NCBI GenBank assembly: GCA_963667145.1
Contig: OY762943.1
Span: 558,001-622,000, forward strand
Reading direction: 5' to 3'
Source of the DNA: G963667145 sp963667145
GTDB taxonomy: Bacteria; Cloacimonadota; Cloacimonadia; G963667145
Length of the DNA: 64,000 nt
Part shown: piece by piece, positions 62,786 to 64,000 of the stretch
Layout of the letters: each line of letters starts with the position of its first letter
Numbering within the stretch: position 1 is the first letter of the stretch
Program-made: the position numbers and the translations under genes
The notes under the pieces: generated by a model
Told to the model about the DNA's origin: nothing
Databases searched by the model: none
The model's input: the letters and a program-made list of their open reading frames with translations, nothing else

Positions 62786-63205
62786 ATGAAAGTCAGTGCA
62801 AGAAATCTGTTGAGAGGCAAAATCGCCTCAATCGAAAAAGGTGCCGTTAACTCCGAAGTCATTTTGGAATTAGACGGCGGAACTGCCATTGCTACCATCA
62901 TCACTAATAAATCCGTTGATAATTTGGGGATTTCCGTTGGTTCTCCCGCTTCTGCTATTATCAAAGCTACTCATGTCATCATCGGCTCAGGAGATGCTAA
63001 ACTAAGTGCCAGAAATGTTTTTGCTGGAAAAGTTGCTAACGTGGAAGTTGGTGCTGTGAATACGGAAATAGCTGTTGATATTGGCAGTGGAAATGTGATT
63101 ACCGCTATCATCACCAAAAAATCTGCTGAAAATTTGGGGTTGGCAAATGGTTCTCCAGCTATAGCTATTGTGAAAGCTTCGTCAATTATTTTGGCAGTTA
63201 ATTAA
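62786..63205 (+). CDS. Two-domain molybdopterin/molybdate-binding protein (molbindin)
   Basis: A 139-residue protein made of two tandem Mop/TOBE repeats (about 1-69 and 71-139): each starts SARNxxxGKxAxxExGAVNxE and ends with an AIIKATHVI/AIVKASSII strand. Di-Mop molbindins store molybdate or tungstate in the cytosol. The organism has a molybdenum hydroxylase (11897-14074), so this fits. A CAAAGGAGG site is upstream, with a TATAGAT-like -10 about 25 bases before it. Confidence 0.93.
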   Translation: MKVSARNLLRGKIASIEKGAVNSEVILELDGGTAIATIITNKSVDNLGISVGSPASAIIKATHVIIGSGDAKLSARNVFAGKVANVEVGAVNTEIAVDIGSGNVITAIITKKSAENLGLANGSPAIAIVKASSIILAVN

Positions 63206-63227
63206 TAAAAACATGAAATTATTTATG

Positions 63228-63256
63228 AAAGCAGGCTGGAAAGTCTGCTTTTGTTT
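63228..63256 (+). terminator. Terminator of the molbindin gene
   Basis: AAAGCAGGCT and AGTCTGCTTT (one G-U pair) with a GGAA loop, followed by TGTTTAT. It starts 23 bases after the molbindin stop. Confidence 0.8.
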
Positions 63257-63307
63257 ATATTACAAATCCAATAATAGTAATATACTTAAAATATTTAAAG
63301 GTATTTT

Positions 63308-63364
63308 ATGGAAGAGGTTATTAAAACAAGAAGATTTGGGTGCTGTTGCAAATCGCATCGTTAG
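63308..63364 (+). CDS. Possible 18-aa peptide with three consecutive Cys
   Basis: An ATG at 63308, preceded by AAAGG at seven bases, opens a frame MEEVIKTRRFGCCCKSHR and a TAG at 63362. It lies about 105 bases before rpmE. Triple cysteine codons next to a stop could allow cysteine- or zinc-linked control of rpmE, whose product needs zinc-binding cysteines; this is an inference. It may simply be a chance frame. Confidence 0.3.
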   Translation: MEEVIKTRRFGCCCKSHR

Positions 63365-63469
63365 AGAAACAAAAACAATTGCCAAACAATGTTAATAGTT
63401 GACAAATAAACCATAAGCCAAAGAGTTGCATTAAATTTAGTTAGTAGTTGCGTAAGGAGTTTTAGGAAA

Positions 63470-63679
63470 ATGCAAAAAGATATTCATCCAAAATACGAAG
63501 AAGTTGAAGTTAAGTGTGCGTGTGGCAATAGCTTTGTAACCAAGAGTTGCAAGTGCGACGAAAAAATGATGCAAACTGAAATTTGCTCAAATTGTCATCC
63601 ATTCTACACTGGCAAACAAAAAATCGTCGATTCAGCTGGTAGAGTTGAAAGATTTAAACAAAGATACAACAAAAAATAG
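63470..63679 (+). CDS. rpmE: 50S ribosomal protein L31 (zinc-binding type)
   Basis: A 69-residue L31 starting MQKDIHPKYEEVEVKCACG. Cysteines Cys16, Cys18, Cys39 and Cys42 (CACG and CSNCHPF) supply the zinc site of the C+ form. ICSNCHPFYTGKQK is the family signature. A GTAAGGAG site is upstream. Confidence 0.96.
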   Translation: MQKDIHPKYEEVEVKCACGNSFVTKSCKCDEKMMQTEICSNCHPFYTGKQKIVDSAGRVERFKQRYNKK

Positions 63680-63696
63680 TTCACGCTTATTTTTAC

Positions 63697-63726
63697 AAGA
63701 CCTTAGGATAATAAGGTCTATTTTTT
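63697..63726 (+). terminator. Terminator after rpmE
   Basis: AGACCTTA and TAAGGTCT form an 8-bp stem with a 6-base loop followed by ATTTTTTT, whose last T touches the ATG of the next gene at 63727. It can act as a terminator of rpmE or as an attenuator of the gene that follows. Confidence 0.85.
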
Positions 63727-64000
63727 TATGAAACAAAAATTGGACAAAGCTGGTGGACAAGCGGTAATCAAGGGCGTGATGATGAAGTCTGGCAACAAAA
63801 TCGCCACAGCTACCATCCGCCTTGATAAGACCATTGAGCTTCATCAAAGAGCTTTCAAAAGTTTGCAAGAAAGGTTCAAGATTTTCAGTTTGCCTATTAT
63901 CAGAGGATTTGTTAATCTGCTACAGATGATGACTATTGGTTACTCTACTTTGCAATATTCCGCCGACCGAGCTATGTTGGACGAAGGCACTGTTGTCTAC
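63727..64000 (+). CDS. DUF1385 family membrane protein, N-terminal part (cut by window edge)
   Basis: Starts MKQKLDKAGGQAVIKGVMMKSGNKIATA; the GGQAVIxGVMM block is the DUF1385 signature. 91 codons are visible. The family, polytopic membrane proteins often located between rpmE and prfA, is of unknown function. The start follows the terminator T run, so no normal RBS fits; AAGGT in the hairpin is the only candidate. Confidence 0.88.

Noticed and set aside
63213..63395. A 60-codon frame starting MKLFMKAGWKVCFC
   Set aside because: Its first codons are inside the molbindin terminator hairpin and there is no SD; the C-terminal part has no match.

Overview
The window is AT-rich chromosomal DNA from a Gram-negative bacterium: it has an outer-membrane BamA, a YejM/PbgA-type envelope sulfatase-fold protein, a lipobox lipoprotein and LPS-type acyltransferase machinery. 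The Bat aerotolerance operon, DUF2723 and YfhO giant membrane proteins and an SbsA-Ig-like lipoprotein together suggest the Fibrobacteres-Chlorobi-Bacteroidetes neighbourhood or a related candidate phylum (for example Cloacimonadota-like), but no rRNA is present and the phylum is not settled by the sequence. Shine-Dalgarno sites (GGAG/AGGAGG) and TTGACA-type -35 boxes are easy to find, and both tRNAs encode CCA. Most of the window is compact housekeeping DNA with many 1- to 4-base gene overlaps.

Layout. 1-7.4 kb: mutS2 (cut by the window edge), YraN, plsC, valS and a DUF2723 membrane protein. 7.5-11.8 kb: an iron-uptake operon on the minus strand, fur-feoA (one continuous reading frame), feoB, a second FeoA-domain protein, feoC, and an AT-rich HEPN-like gene at the end, led by a promoter with a near-perfect Fur box. 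11.9-14.1 kb: a lone molybdenum hydroxylase large subunit reading away from fur. 14.1-22.7 kb: rimO and the Bat operon (moxR, DUF58, a BatA-associated membrane protein, batA, batB, TPR protein, batD). 22.9-23.1 kb: tRNA-Lys and tRNA-Glu. 23.1-28.0 kb: a two-subunit class I fumarase, an acidic small protein, YggS and YfhO in one overlapping operon. 28-39.9 kb: SNF transporter, bamA, pdxJ, thrA (with a kinase domain that has lost its catalytic motifs), GtrA, tgt, a YejM-like protein and a lipoprotein. 40-47.3 kb: plus-strand operon with U32 protease-like protein, cdd, a degenerate FtsE/FtsX-like pair, pgsA, deoB, an AI-2E-family permease, trmB and a DNA-binding EIIA protein.

47.3-58.4 kb is a complete branched-chain amino-acid operon, ilvN-ilvC-leuA-cimA-leuC-leuD-leuB-ilvD-ilvB. 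It is preceded by an unannotated 28-codon leader peptide very rich in Ile, Val and Leu, followed at once by a 13-bp hairpin. This is a classic arrangement for translation-coupled attenuation. CimA gives a pyruvate-based route to isoleucine, so this operon makes the 2-keto acids of valine, leucine and isoleucine.

58.4-62.7 kb is an accessory region: an AT-rich Mrr-like restriction endonuclease bracketed by two copies of the same terminator hairpin, then a decayed second copy of the arsR promoter/operator/5' end, then arsR with a thioredoxin-like protein, ArsF-like lipoprotein, ArsG-like CcdA-fold permease and ArsP-like permease. Three copies of a TTCGTA-n4-TACGAA palindrome lie in this locus. 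The window ends with a two-domain molbindin, rpmE and the start of a DUF1385 gene. No CRISPR array, transposase, integrase or phage gene was seen.
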